A program made the position numbers and the translations under genes. A stretch of 64,000 nt of DNA from Thioalkalivibrio sp. ALJ3 (GTDB lineage Bacteria; Pseudomonadota; Gammaproteobacteria; Ectothiorhodospirales; Ectothiorhodospiraceae): positions 1-64,000 of the forward strand of contig NZ_KB897905.1 in assembly GCF_000377205.1 (NCBI RefSeq), given 5' to 3'. The notes under the pieces are model-generated. The model was given only the letters and a program-made list of their open reading frames with translations, was not told the DNA's origin and searched no databases. The stretch's first letter is position 1. The number at the start of each line of letters is the position of its first letter. Of the stretch, positions 28,826-37,012 are shown piece by piece.

Positions 28826-29593
28826 TCAGGCGCGGCTCCGCCCGGCCAGCAACGCGTCCAGCCGGTCGAGATCCTCCGGGGTATCCACGCCCGGCGGGTG
28901 TGCCTCGCGACGGCGACCGACCTGGATCCAGGCGCCCATGGCCAGGGCCCGCAGCTGTTCCAGCTGTTCGAGCTGTTCCAGGGCGACGGGTGGTTCGGCA
29001 CTCATGCGGCGCAGGAAACCAGCGCGATAAGCATAAACGCCCAGATGACGGGTCGCCTGATCCAGCGCCGGGGCGCGGCCTGCCCGATGGGCCTCGCGAT
29101 CCCAGGGAATCGGGGCGCGCGAGAAATACAGGGCGCGCCCCGACGCATCGGTGACCAGTTTGACCTGGTTCGGGTCCGCCAGGTCCTCGGGGCGGCGGAT
29201 GGGGACGCCGAAGGTCGCCATGTCCGCCCCCCGGGTATCGGCGAGCAGCCTGGCCAGATCATCCAGAAGCACCCCCGGGGTCAGCGGTTCGTCGCCCTGC
29301 AGATTGACCACGATGGATTCGTCGCCCCAGCCCTCGGCGGCGGCCACCGCCGCGATGCGATCGGTACCGGAGGGCAGATCGGCATCGGTGGCGAATGCCT
29401 CGACCCCGCACTGGCGCGCGACATCGAGGATGCGCTCGTCGTCGGCGGCAACAATCACCCGCGAGGCACGGCTCTCCTTTGCCCGGGCGATCACATGTGC
29501 GATCAGGGGTCGACCGGCGACGGCCGCCAGGGGTTTGCCCGGCAGGCGACTGGAGGCCATCCGGGCCGGGATCACGACATGGAAGGCGACCAT
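28826..29593 (-). CDS. kdsB: 3-deoxy-manno-octulosonate cytidylyltransferase
   Basis: This 255-residue protein has the KdsB nucleotide-binding start VIPARMASSRLPGKPL and the magnesium-binding NLQGDEP motif. The C-terminal GVDTPEDLDR segment is conserved. It activates Kdo with CTP to CMP-Kdo for lipopolysaccharide core assembly. The ATG at 29593 begins 7 bases after the ycaR stop. An upstream in-frame start 13 codons earlier would overlap ycaR and is not needed. Confidence 0.96.
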   Translation of the reverse strand: MVAFHVVIPARMASSRLPGKPLAAVAGRPLIAHVIARAKESRASRVIVAADDERILDVARQCGVEAFATDADLPSGTDRIAAVAAAEGWGDESIVVNLQGDEPLTPGVLLDDLARLLADTRGADMATFGVPIRRPEDLADPNQVKLVTDASGRALYFSRAPIPWDREAHRAGRAPALDQATRHLGVYAYRAGFLRRMSAEPPVALEQLEQLEQLRALAMGAWIQVGRRREAHPPGVDTPEDLDRLDALLAGRSRA

Positions 29594-29600
29594 GAAACGC

Positions 29601-29795
29601 TCAGGCGTCGCGCCAGCGTTCCTTTTCCTCATCCGACAGCACGCGGGCCTCGTCCTCCAGCATCACCGGGATTTCGTCGCGAATCGGATAGGCAAGACCA
29701 GCGGAAACCGAGATCAGTTCCTGGTTCTCGCGGTCGTATTTGAGCGGGCCCTTGGTCACCGGGCAGACGAGAATATCGAGCAGACGCTTGTCCAT
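29601..29795 (-). CDS. ycaR: Trm112-family zinc-ribbon-like protein YcaR
   Basis: This 64-residue protein, [18 protein letters not shown]..., belongs to the Trm112/YcaR (UPF0434) family. Only one cysteine is present, so the full zinc ribbon is not conserved, as in many bacterial members. It sits between lpxK and kdsB as in E. coli. The ATG at 29795 is chosen because GGGGA precedes it; a TTG 12 bases upstream is possible. Its cellular role is unclear. Confidence 0.92.
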   Translation of the reverse strand: MDKRLLDILVCPVTKGPLKYDRENQELISVSAGLAYPIRDEIPVMLEDEARVLSDEEKERWRDA

Positions 29796-29825
29796 GTAAT
29801 TCCCCAATAAGTGGTTGCGACGCGG

Positions 29826-30851
29826 TCAGATCAGCGCCTTCTTGATTCGGGCGACCGTTTCCAGACGGGCCAGCAAAGCCGACTCGAAGGCAGACGGCAC
29901 GCGGGCCGCAATCGGCCAGTACCAGTGATTCTCCTGCGCGAACGTCCGGCATTTTACGGCATCCTTCTCGGTCATCAGAACCGGCAGACCGTCATCGAAG
30001 CGAATCTGGTGCGGACGAAAGCGGTGATGATCCGGAAACGGGTGCCGGATGATGTCGATGTCCGCCGCCTCGAGCATGCGGAAGAAACGCTCCGGGTCGG
30101 CAATGCCGGCCACCGCATGGGCATCGCGGCGAGCAAAGCGGTGCGGCTTGTAGCTCTCGCCCTGGCCGTCCACGCGCTGCAGGCGACTGGCTGGTACCAG
30201 ATCCATCGCGAACTCGCCAGTGCCAGGCTCGCCACCGGTCACCAGCACGAAGTCTGCCCGCTCGCGCGCTGACTTTGGCTCGCGCAACGGCCCGGACGGC
30301 AGACACAGGCCATTCCCCAGCCGGCGCTTGCCGTCGATCATCAGGATGGTGATGTCACGCGGCAGCCGGTGATGCTGCATCCCGTCGTCGGCGATCACCA
30401 CATCCACGCCCTGGTCCGTCAGCGCCCGAGCCCCGCGCACGCGATCGCGATCGACCTGTACCGGCACCCCGGTGCGCTGTGCGATCAGCAGGGGTTCGTC
30501 CCCGACCACCACCGGGTCGGACAGCGGTGTCACGCGAATCCCCGCGACGTCCCCGCGCCCGCCATAGCCCCGGCTGACGATCCCCGGCCGATACCCGGCA
30601 TCCGCCAGCCGTTTTGCCAGCCAGATCGTCATCGGGGTCTTGCCGCTGCCACCCACCGTCAGATTGCCGACCACGATCACTGCCTTGGCCGGGATCGTAA
30701 TGCCCCGCCGGGCCTGCTCCAGCCGATGGCGATTCCACTCCACCGCCCCGGCATAGGCCAGCGACAGCGGGTACATCGCCGCCGCGAACGGCCCGCGCTG
30801 ACACCACTGATCCCAGATTCGGGCGCCCAGCCACGCCTTGAACCGGCCCAT
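29826..30851 (-). CDS. lpxK: Tetraacyldisaccharide 4'-kinase
   Basis: This 341-residue protein has the extended P-loop GNLTVGGSGKTP at residues 62-73 and the conserved SRGYGG and DDGMQHHRL motifs of LpxK. It phosphorylates the lipid A precursor at the 4' position at the inner face of the cytoplasmic membrane, giving lipid IVA. It lies 2 bases downstream of the KdtA-like gene, within the exbB-exbD-lpxK-ycaR-kdsB cluster. Confidence 0.96.
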   Translation of the reverse strand: MGRFKAWLGARIWDQWCQRGPFAAAMYPLSLAYAGAVEWNRHRLEQARRGITIPAKAVIVVGNLTVGGSGKTPMTIWLAKRLADAGYRPGIVSRGYGGRGDVAGIRVTPLSDPVVVGDEPLLIAQRTGVPVQVDRDRVRGARALTDQGVDVVIADDGMQHHRLPRDITILMIDGKRRLGNGLCLPSGPLREPKSARERADFVLVTGGEPGTGEFAMDLVPASRLQRVDGQGESYKPHRFARRDAHAVAGIADPERFFRMLEAADIDIIRHPFPDHHRFRPHQIRFDDGLPVLMTEKDAVKCRTFAQENHWYWPIAARVPSAFESALLARLETVARIKKALI

Positions 30852-30853
30852 GA

Positions 30854-32011
30854 CTACCAGTCCCAGACCTGCCGCAGCACGGCATCAAAGTTGGCATCCA
30901 CCTGCCGACGTTCCTCCCAGAAACGCCGACGCGCCGCGTCACCCTGCTGGCGTCGGGAGGCGGGGTCGTCACGCAGGCGCTCCCAGGCCGCCAACACGGC
31001 GGAGGCCTCCCCCAGCACCGGGCATGGCACCTCGGCGGCCGGGATCTCTCCCAGACTTACGGCCGCGCCCCCGGCCAGTCCCTGCCAGAGGGCCTGACGG
31101 TCGGGCGCGGCCAGATGTACCGCATGCGCGGCGCTGGCCGCGGCCGCAAACCAGCGCCGGTCATCCAGATGGAGGATGGTCCCGGGCGCCAGCGCCGAGC
31201 GATCCCAGTCCGAGACCTGCAGCCCGGCCCCCGGGAGATCGCGCGCGGCCGCCGCCCCATCCCGACGGCTGGCCAGCAGAATATCGGTCGCCCCCATACC
31301 GGATGCTTCCCAGGCCCCACGCCATGCCGGCCACTGGTCGTCACGTCCATGCCACCACCACAGCCGCTGCACCTCCCCGCCCACCAGGGCGCGCAGGACC
31401 ACATCCGCCTGAGCCTCGACAAAACGCGCCTGGGGATCGGCGACCGGCAGGACGTCGGCCACCGCACCCTCGGCCCAGCTCGTGGATGTGTTCAGCGGCC
31501 AGCACTGGTCCGCTGGCCGCGCGGGTTCCCACGTGGGGGCACGGGTATTGACCGCAACCATCGGGCACTGGGCCTGTGCCAGCAGGCTGCGCGGGGCATC
31601 GCCCCCGGCCAGTAGGATGCCATGAGGCTGGAAGCGTTCCAGGACACGGCGCACCACGCGCGGGCGATCACAGGGGCCATAGCCCACTCCGACCTTCCTG
31701 AACGGCTGCATATGGCGCTCGAACAGTTCGGGGTAGTCCTGCTCGAAGGTCAGCACGATGCGCACGTCCTGACGCTTGTCGCGCACGGCGCCCAGCAGCT
31801 CAATGCCCAGGCGTACATCCTCGGGGGTGCCGCCAGCCTTAATCCAGACCAGACGCCCGCGCTCGGCGGGCGGGCTCAAAAAGCCGCGGCGCGCCCGCGC
31901 CCGTACCCCGTTGCCCTGGCGATAGTCGCGCCAGACGGCACGCCAGACCGGCAGCGGGCGATCACCGTAGCCCGCTGCCTCATCCCCCATGCGCAGCCCC
32001 GGAGGCGGCAT
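30854..32011 (-). CDS. Divergent KdtA/WaaA-like glycosyltransferase homologue
   Basis: This 385-residue protein shows a Kdo-transferase-like N-terminal half. GRLVWIKAGG replaces the usual WxHAVSVGE, so the catalytic Glu region reads AGGTPED. A YGPCDRPRVVRRVLERFQP segment corresponds to the YLPYDLP...RFRP region. The usual ETE-WPN motif is missing and GGDAPRS stands in that place. The C-terminal half also lacks the GGHNPLEP donor motif and is Trp-, Ala- and Arg-rich. It occupies the slot where msbA normally lies, between exbD and lpxK. It may be inactive, a partner, or a glycosyltransferase with altered chemistry. The start is uncertain, since no strong ribosome site is seen. Confidence 0.55.
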   Translation of the reverse strand: MPPPGLRMGDEAAGYGDRPLPVWRAVWRDYRQGNGVRARARRGFLSPPAERGRLVWIKAGGTPEDVRLGIELLGAVRDKRQDVRIVLTFEQDYPELFERHMQPFRKVGVGYGPCDRPRVVRRVLERFQPHGILLAGGDAPRSLLAQAQCPMVAVNTRAPTWEPARPADQCWPLNTSTSWAEGAVADVLPVADPQARFVEAQADVVLRALVGGEVQRLWWWHGRDDQWPAWRGAWEASGMGATDILLASRRDGAAAARDLPGAGLQVSDWDRSALAPGTILHLDDRRWFAAAASAAHAVHLAAPDRQALWQGLAGGAAVSLGEIPAAEVPCPVLGEASAVLAAWERLRDDPASRRQQGDAARRRFWEERRQVDANFDAVLRQVWDW

Positions 32012-32025
32012 GTTCGCGCGGGCCC

Positions 32026-32451
32026 TCAGTCATCGTCGCCGCGCTCGCCCAGGGTCGCGATCGAGACCGAGGTAATGCCCAGGCGGCCGACCACGTCCAG
32101 CGCGCGCACCACCGACTGATGCGACGCATTGGCGTCGGCGCGGATCAGCACGGGGTCATCCTCGCGGCCCTCACGCGCCTCGGACAACACGCGCTCCAGG
32201 GTCTCGGCGCGACGGTTGACCAACTCCTGGCCGTTGACGAAGTAGTTGCCGTCGGCATCCACCACGATATCCAGCCAGGCCCGCTCGACCGCTTCGGCCT
32301 CGCGGTCGGCCGAGGGCAGGGTCAGTTCGATGTCCGCATGCTGATCGAAGGTGGTCGAGACCATGAAGAAGATCAGCAGCAGAAACACCACATCAATCAG
32401 CGGCGTCAGGTTGACGCCCGGCTCGTCATGGTGCGGCCTGCGAAAGTTCAC
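32026..32451 (-). CDS. exbD: Biopolymer transport protein ExbD/TolR family
   Basis: This 141-residue protein has the single ExbD transmembrane helix (about residues 16-37), with the essential membrane Asp in NLTPLIDVVFLLLIFFM, and a periplasmic domain. With the ExbB-like protein it converts proton motive force into work on envelope proteins. Its position next to lpxK is common in gammaproteobacteria and suggests a role tied to lipopolysaccharide or outer-membrane function rather than TonB alone. Its ATG overlaps the exbB stop. The C-terminus ends with GDDD. Confidence 0.94.
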   Translation of the reverse strand: MNFRRPHHDEPGVNLTPLIDVVFLLLIFFMVSTTFDQHADIELTLPSADREAEAVERAWLDIVVDADGNYFVNGQELVNRRAETLERVLSEAREGREDDPVLIRADANASHQSVVRALDVVGRLGITSVSIATLGERGDDD

Positions 32452-33092
32452 GCGGTGACTCCGCCTTCCGGCGTGGCAGCGGTTGCGTCCCGCTCCCCGT
32501 GGATCACCTCGACCAGCTTGGTCGCCTCCTGCTCCATCTCCAGCACCAGTTCATCGATGCGGCCCCGGAAGTAGCGGTGGAAGGCCAGCGCCGGGATCGC
32601 CACACCGATGCCGGCGGCGGTGGTGATCAGGGCCTGGGAGATACCCCCGGCCAGATCGCGCGGACTGCCCACGCCGATCTCGGTGATCACGGTAAAAACC
32701 TCGATCATCCCGACCACGGTGCCGAGCAAACCCAGTAACGGGGTGATCATCGCGATGGTACCCAGCGTGTTCATGTAGCGCTCGAGTTCGTGAGCCACCC
32801 GACGGCCGGCCTCCTCGATGCTCTCCTGGGTAATCTGGCGCGCGCGGTCATGGGTGGCCAGGCCGGCGGCCAGCACAGCACCCAGCGGCGAACCGGCACG
32901 GATGCGCTGGATATCCTCCAGGGTCAGCCCCTGCATGCGCATCTGTTCCCAGATCGTGCCGAGCAGGCGTGGCGGGACCACGCGCGAACGCCGCAGCGTC
33001 CACAGGCGTTCCAGCACAATCGCCACCGCGAGTACGGAACACAGCAGGATCGGCAGCATCAGCCAGCCGCCTGCCTGTACGATCTCCAGCAT
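32448..33092 (-). CDS. exbB: MotA/TolQ/ExbB proton channel family protein
   Basis: This 214-residue protein has three transmembrane helices and the conserved LGTVVGMIEVF and ALITTAAGIGVAIPAL segments of ExbB/TolQ. It forms the channel pentamer around ExbD in the inner membrane. It is the first gene of the exbBD-x-lpxK-ycaR-kdsB run on the minus strand and overlaps exbD by 4 bases. Confidence 0.94.
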   Translation of the reverse strand: MLEIVQAGGWLMLPILLCSVLAVAIVLERLWTLRRSRVVPPRLLGTIWEQMRMQGLTLEDIQRIRAGSPLGAVLAAGLATHDRARQITQESIEEAGRRVAHELERYMNTLGTIAMITPLLGLLGTVVGMIEVFTVITEIGVGSPRDLAGGISQALITTAAGIGVAIPALAFHRYFRGRIDELVLEMEQEATKLVEVIHGERDATAATPEGGVTA

Positions 33093-33127
33093 TCGGTCTC
33101 TCCCTCTTGGCTCGTCGGGCCGGCGCG

Positions 33128-34468
33128 TCAGTCGCGCCGGAACACGGCCATGGATTCCACATGGGCGGTATGCGGGAACATGTCCATGATCCCGGCCCGC
33201 TCCAAGCGATAGCCATGATGATGCACCAGGCGCTCGGCGTCACGGGCGAGCGTGGCCGGGTTGCAGGAAACATAGACCATGCGCTCGATGCGCTGCGGCG
33301 CCAGGGCCTCGATCACCGCGGCCGCGCCGGTGCGCGGCGGGTCGAGCAGCACGCGGTCGTAGCGTTCGGCCAGCCAACTGGCGTTCTTCAAGGCTTCCAC
33401 GTCATCCAGGTCGGCGCGTTCGTAGCGGGTATTGGCAATGCCCTGGTCGCGGGCATTGGCGCGCGCCCGTGCCAGCATCACGTCGTCCACCTCAACGCCC
33501 ACCACTTCGCCGGCCTCCTCGTCGTCCGTTACGCTGCGCGCCAGCGGCAGGGTGAAATTGCCCAGCCCGCAGAACAGATCCAGCACCCGCTGGCCCGACT
33601 GCAGGTCCAGCGCGGCCAGCGCCTGCGGGACCATCTTGCGGTTGATGCCGGCATGCACCTGGATGAAGTCCGTCGGCATGAACGGGACCGACACGCCGTA
33701 ATCCGGGTGGCGATAGACCAATGGCTCGATCGGCCCGGCCAGCGGTTCCACCGTCTCCGGGCCGCCAGGCTGCAGGTACACCTGAATGCCCTCGGCCTGC
33801 GCCCAGGCGGACAGGCGCGCGCTGTCCGCCTCCGACAACGGATCGAGGTTGCGGAAGATCAGTGCCACACGCTCGTCATCATCCACCGCCACCTCGATCT
33901 GCGGCAGACGGTCGCGCGCCTCAAGGCCGCCGATCAGCTCGCGCAGGGTCCGGATGCGCTGCCCCACCGCCGGGTGCAGCACCTCGCAATGGGTCATCTC
34001 GGCCAGATACGGGCTGCCGCGCTCGCGAAAGCCGACCAGCACCCCGCCCTTCTTCGGCACGTACTTCGCCCCCAGCCGCGCGGTGCGTCGGTAGCCGAGG
34101 GTCGTGTCGGTCAGCGGCTCGAAACGGGCCTCGGCAGTCACGTGGCCAATGCGCTCCAGGGCATCAAACAGGGCCTGCTCCTTGATCGCACGCTGGGTCT
34201 CGATCGACGCATGCTGCAGCTTGCAGCCGCCGCACAGGCCGAAGAACTCGCAGGGCGGTTCGACCCGGCCTGCGGCCGGCTCCAGCACCTCGACCACCTC
34301 GGCGCTATCGAAGCGGCGCTTGCGCCCGGTCTGCACGGCCACCACCCGCTCGCCCTTCAGCGCCCCGTGGATGAAGCAGGCCTTGCCATCGCGCCGGATC
34401 ACGCCCTGGCCGTCCAGCGTGACCTCCTCGATCACAGCCTCGAATGGGGTCTTGTCGATGCGTGCCAT
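33128..34468 (-). CDS. rlmD: 23S rRNA (uracil-1939-C5)-methyltransferase
   Basis: This 446-residue protein has an N-terminal TRAM domain (residues 1-60) and an iron-sulfur cluster motif with Cys73, Cys79 and Cys82. The SAM-binding DLFCGLGNFTLPL and the catalytic Cys in YVSCNPATLARD complete the RlmD pattern. It makes m5U1939 in 23S rRNA. The start overlaps the stop of the exonuclease gene by one base pair step (ATGA). Confidence 0.95.
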   Translation of the reverse strand: MARIDKTPFEAVIEEVTLDGQGVIRRDGKACFIHGALKGERVVAVQTGRKRRFDSAEVVEVLEPAAGRVEPPCEFFGLCGGCKLQHASIETQRAIKEQALFDALERIGHVTAEARFEPLTDTTLGYRRTARLGAKYVPKKGGVLVGFRERGSPYLAEMTHCEVLHPAVGQRIRTLRELIGGLEARDRLPQIEVAVDDDERVALIFRNLDPLSEADSARLSAWAQAEGIQVYLQPGGPETVEPLAGPIEPLVYRHPDYGVSVPFMPTDFIQVHAGINRKMVPQALAALDLQSGQRVLDLFCGLGNFTLPLARSVTDDEEAGEVVGVEVDDVMLARARANARDQGIANTRYERADLDDVEALKNASWLAERYDRVLLDPPRTGAAAVIEALAPQRIERMVYVSCNPATLARDAERLVHHHGYRLERAGIMDMFPHTAHVESMAVFRRD

Positions 34469-35274
34469 CAGTCCGTGCGTCCGGCCGGCTGCCAGGCGCC
34501 GAGGAATTCCCGGTGGTGGGCCGCGCCGCTTACCTCCAGGTACTCGGCCAGCTGCTGCTGGCGGCTGGCCAGCGCGGCGTCGGTCAGGTTGCCGCGCATG
34601 AACTCGAAGCGCAGCCAGACCAGATAGGTGTTCAGCACGTCGTGCTCCACGTAGTCGTGGATCTCGCGGGCGCGGCCGTCGCGCCAGGCCGGCCAGACCT
34701 TGGAGCCATCCATGCCCAGCTTGCCGGGAAAGCCGAGCAGGCTCGCCATCATGTCGAGGCTGGTGACCGCACGGCCCTGGAACCCGGCCAGCACGTCCAT
34801 CAGGTCCACATGGCGCCAGTGGAAGCGCGACAGGTAGTTGTTGTAGCGAAACTCGCGGTCGTCATCGCCCTGCTCCCAGTAGCGCGGCGCCTGCACGCCA
34901 TTGACCAGCGCGCGGTAGTGCAGCACCGGCAGGTCGAAGCCGCCGCCGTTCCAGCTGACCAGCTGCGGCGTGCGCTTGTCGATCACGTCGAAGAACTGGC
35001 GCAGCAGCTCGGCCTCGGTCGGCGCCTGGCCGTCCTCGCCCTCACGCCCGAACGCGGAGAGCTTCAGCGCGTCGCCCCCCTGGTAGAGCACGCCGATGGA
35101 GACGATGCGGTGCAGCGGGTGTTTCAGGAACTCCGTGCCGGCCTGCGCGCGGCGCAGGGCGAACAGCGCCTCCGCCACCTCGTGATCGCTCAGGCCCTCG
35201 AAGTCGTGCAGGCGCCGGGCACCGTCGATGTCGGGGACGGTCTCGAGATCGAAGATCAGGATCGGGGCACTCAT
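34468..35274 (-). CDS. PolB-like DEDD 3'-5' exonuclease family protein
   Basis: This 268-residue protein belongs to the predicted DNA-polymerase-B-like exonuclease family. Three acidic motifs are visible: FDLETVPD near the N-terminus, SWNGGGFDLPVL in the middle, and a C-terminal EHDVLNTYL. They provide the metal-binding carboxylates of DEDD nucleases. Its substrate and partner are unknown. It overlaps cysM upstream and rlmD downstream by ATGA, so the three form one transcription unit. A role in DNA or RNA repair is inference from the fold. Confidence 0.82.
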   Translation of the reverse strand: MSAPILIFDLETVPDIDGARRLHDFEGLSDHEVAEALFALRRAQAGTEFLKHPLHRIVSIGVLYQGGDALKLSAFGREGEDGQAPTEAELLRQFFDVIDKRTPQLVSWNGGGFDLPVLHYRALVNGVQAPRYWEQGDDDREFRYNNYLSRFHWRHVDLMDVLAGFQGRAVTSLDMMASLLGFPGKLGMDGSKVWPAWRDGRAREIHDYVEHDVLNTYLVWLRFEFMRGNLTDAALASRQQQLAEYLEVSGAAHHREFLGAWQPAGRTD

Positions 35275-36182
35275 GCGGGAAACACGCCGGTGGAGATGTA
35301 GCGGTCGCCGCGGTCACAGATGATCGCGACGAAGGTGCCGCCCTCGGTCGCGGCCGCAAGCTTCAGGGCTGCGGCCACGGAACCACCGGACGAGACACCC
35401 GCGAAGATGCCCTCCTCGGCGGCCAGTCGGCGCATGGTGTCCTCGGCCTCCTCCTGCGTCACGTCCACGGTCTGGTCCACCCGCGAGGCCTCGAAGATGG
35501 TCGGCAGGTACGCCTCCGGCCAGCGCCGGATGCCGGGGATGGACGATCCTTCGGTGGGCTGCACGCCGACGATCTGCACGCTGGGGTCGCGCTCCTTCAG
35601 ATAGCGCGACACGCCCATGATGGTGCCGGTGGTCCCCATAGCGGAAACAAAATGGGTCACCGTGCCCTCGGTGTCGCGCCAGATCTCCGGGCCGGTGCCG
35701 ATGTAGTGGGCCTCGGGGTTGTCCGGATTGCCAAACTGGTTCAGCACCCGGCCCTTGCCCTCGGCCTCCATCCGGTCGGCCAGATCACGCGCGCCCTCCA
35801 TGCTCTCCTCGCGCGAGACCAGCACCAGCTCGGCGCCAAAGGCCTTCATCGAGGCGCGGCGCTCGGCGGACATGTTGTCCGGCATCACCAGGATCATGCG
35901 ATAGCCCTTCATCGCCGCGACCATCGCCAGCGCGATACCGGTATTGCCGCTGGTTGCCTCGATCAGCGTATCGCCGGGCTGGATGTCGCCGCGGCGCTCG
36001 GCCGCCTGGATCATGTTCAGCGCGGGCCGGTCCTTGACCGAACCGGCGGGATTGTTGCCCTCGAGCTTCACCAGCACGGTGGACGGCAGATCCGCCGCCA
36101 TGCGCTGCAGGCGCACCAGCGGCGTGTTGCCGACAAAGTGCTCGAGGGTCGGGAAGGATTCGGGATGCAGGCGTTTCTTCAT
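35271..36182 (-). CDS. cysM: Cysteine synthase B (O-acetylserine sulfhydrylase)
   Basis: This 303-residue PLP enzyme has the Lys-containing motif NPAGSVKDR (Lys50), the SGNTG substrate loop and the GTTGTIMG phosphate-binding loop. The length and the GEGIFAG-type segment (here AEEGIFAGVSSGG) fit CysM rather than CysK. It makes cysteine from O-acetylserine and sulfide or thiosulfate, sensible in a sulfur-metabolising host. The ATG at 36182 is preferred; upstream in-frame codons lack family similarity. Confidence 0.94.
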   Translation of the reverse strand: MKKRLHPESFPTLEHFVGNTPLVRLQRMAADLPSTVLVKLEGNNPAGSVKDRPALNMIQAAERRGDIQPGDTLIEATSGNTGIALAMVAAMKGYRMILVMPDNMSAERRASMKAFGAELVLVSREESMEGARDLADRMEAEGKGRVLNQFGNPDNPEAHYIGTGPEIWRDTEGTVTHFVSAMGTTGTIMGVSRYLKERDPSVQIVGVQPTEGSSIPGIRRWPEAYLPTIFEASRVDQTVDVTQEEAEDTMRRLAAEEGIFAGVSSGGSVAAALKLAAATEGGTFVAIICDRGDRYISTGVFPA

Positions 36183-36300
36183 GCGCGCAGAGTATAACGA
36201 CCGGGCCCCGTCCCTGCCCACGCATGCCGCTGCAGGCTCCGGAGCCGCCGCCACGCCTTTCCGTCTCGAAAGCTCCGCGATTCCGGCCTAAGCTCCAGTC

Positions 36301-37008
36301 ATGCTCGTACTGCTGGAATACCTGGTCGTTACCTTCCTGGCGGTGTTCGTGATTGTGAACCCGCTGACCACGGCGTTCATCTTCACGGCGATGCTGCCGC
36401 GCGCCTCGGAGGAGAAGCGCCGGGCGATCGCGCTGCGCTCGGTGAAGGTGGCCACTTCCCTGCTATTCGCCTTTGCCCTGCTGGGCGGGGTGATCTTCCA
36501 GCTGTTCGGGATCACCCTGGCGGCGTTTCGCATTGCCGGCGGCATCATCCTGTTCGGTATCGCGATCGGCATGATCCGGCAAAAGGGGGCAACCGAAAAG
36601 GAGACCGCCGAAGAGGTGAAGGCCGACAAGGGGCACGTGACCGAGGATATCTCGGTAATCCCGCTGGCGATCCCGTTCATGAGCGGCCCGGGTGCGATCG
36701 CCACGGTGATGATCCTGACCAGCGAGGCCCCGACCGTCTACCACACCGGGCTCGTGTTCCTCGGTGTACTGGCCTGCATGGTGGCCTGCTACTACGCGAT
36801 GATCTATTCGCGCTACATCGTCCAGTACCTGGGCGACACCGGGAAGGACATCCTCACCAAGGTCTTCGGCCTGATCCTGGCGGTGCTGGCCGTGCAGTTC
36901 GTAATTAACGGCATCAGCGACGCCGCGATCGGCTTCATGCTGGACACCGAGATGCTGGACGAAAACGAGGTGGACGACCCGCGCATACCGGCGCGTGACC
37001 ACGACTAG
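36301..37008 (+). CDS. MarC family integral membrane protein
   Basis: This 235-residue protein has about six transmembrane helices and the MarC start VFVIVNPLTTAFIFTAMLP with a second repeat-like IPLAIPFMSGPGAIATV. MarC proteins are inner-membrane proteins of unresolved function, and the old link to multiple antibiotic resistance is not supported for the E. coli protein. It has a soluble, charged loop around residues 98-118 and an acidic C-terminus. It is convergent with the MFS transporter gene, 4 bases apart. Confidence 0.88.
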   Translation: MLVLLEYLVVTFLAVFVIVNPLTTAFIFTAMLPRASEEKRRAIALRSVKVATSLLFAFALLGGVIFQLFGITLAAFRIAGGIILFGIAIGMIRQKGATEKETAEEVKADKGHVTEDISVIPLAIPFMSGPGAIATVMILTSEAPTVYHTGLVFLGVLACMVACYYAMIYSRYIVQYLGDTGKDILTKVFGLILAVLAVQFVINGISDAAIGFMLDTEMLDENEVDDPRIPARDHD

Positions 37009-37012
37009 CAGG

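Noticed and set aside
28945-28985. Repeated CTGTTCCAG-like units in kdsB
   Set aside because: They encode a Leu-Glu-Gln repeat in a region where KdsB normally has a similar helix, and the length is normal, so this is not an expansion.
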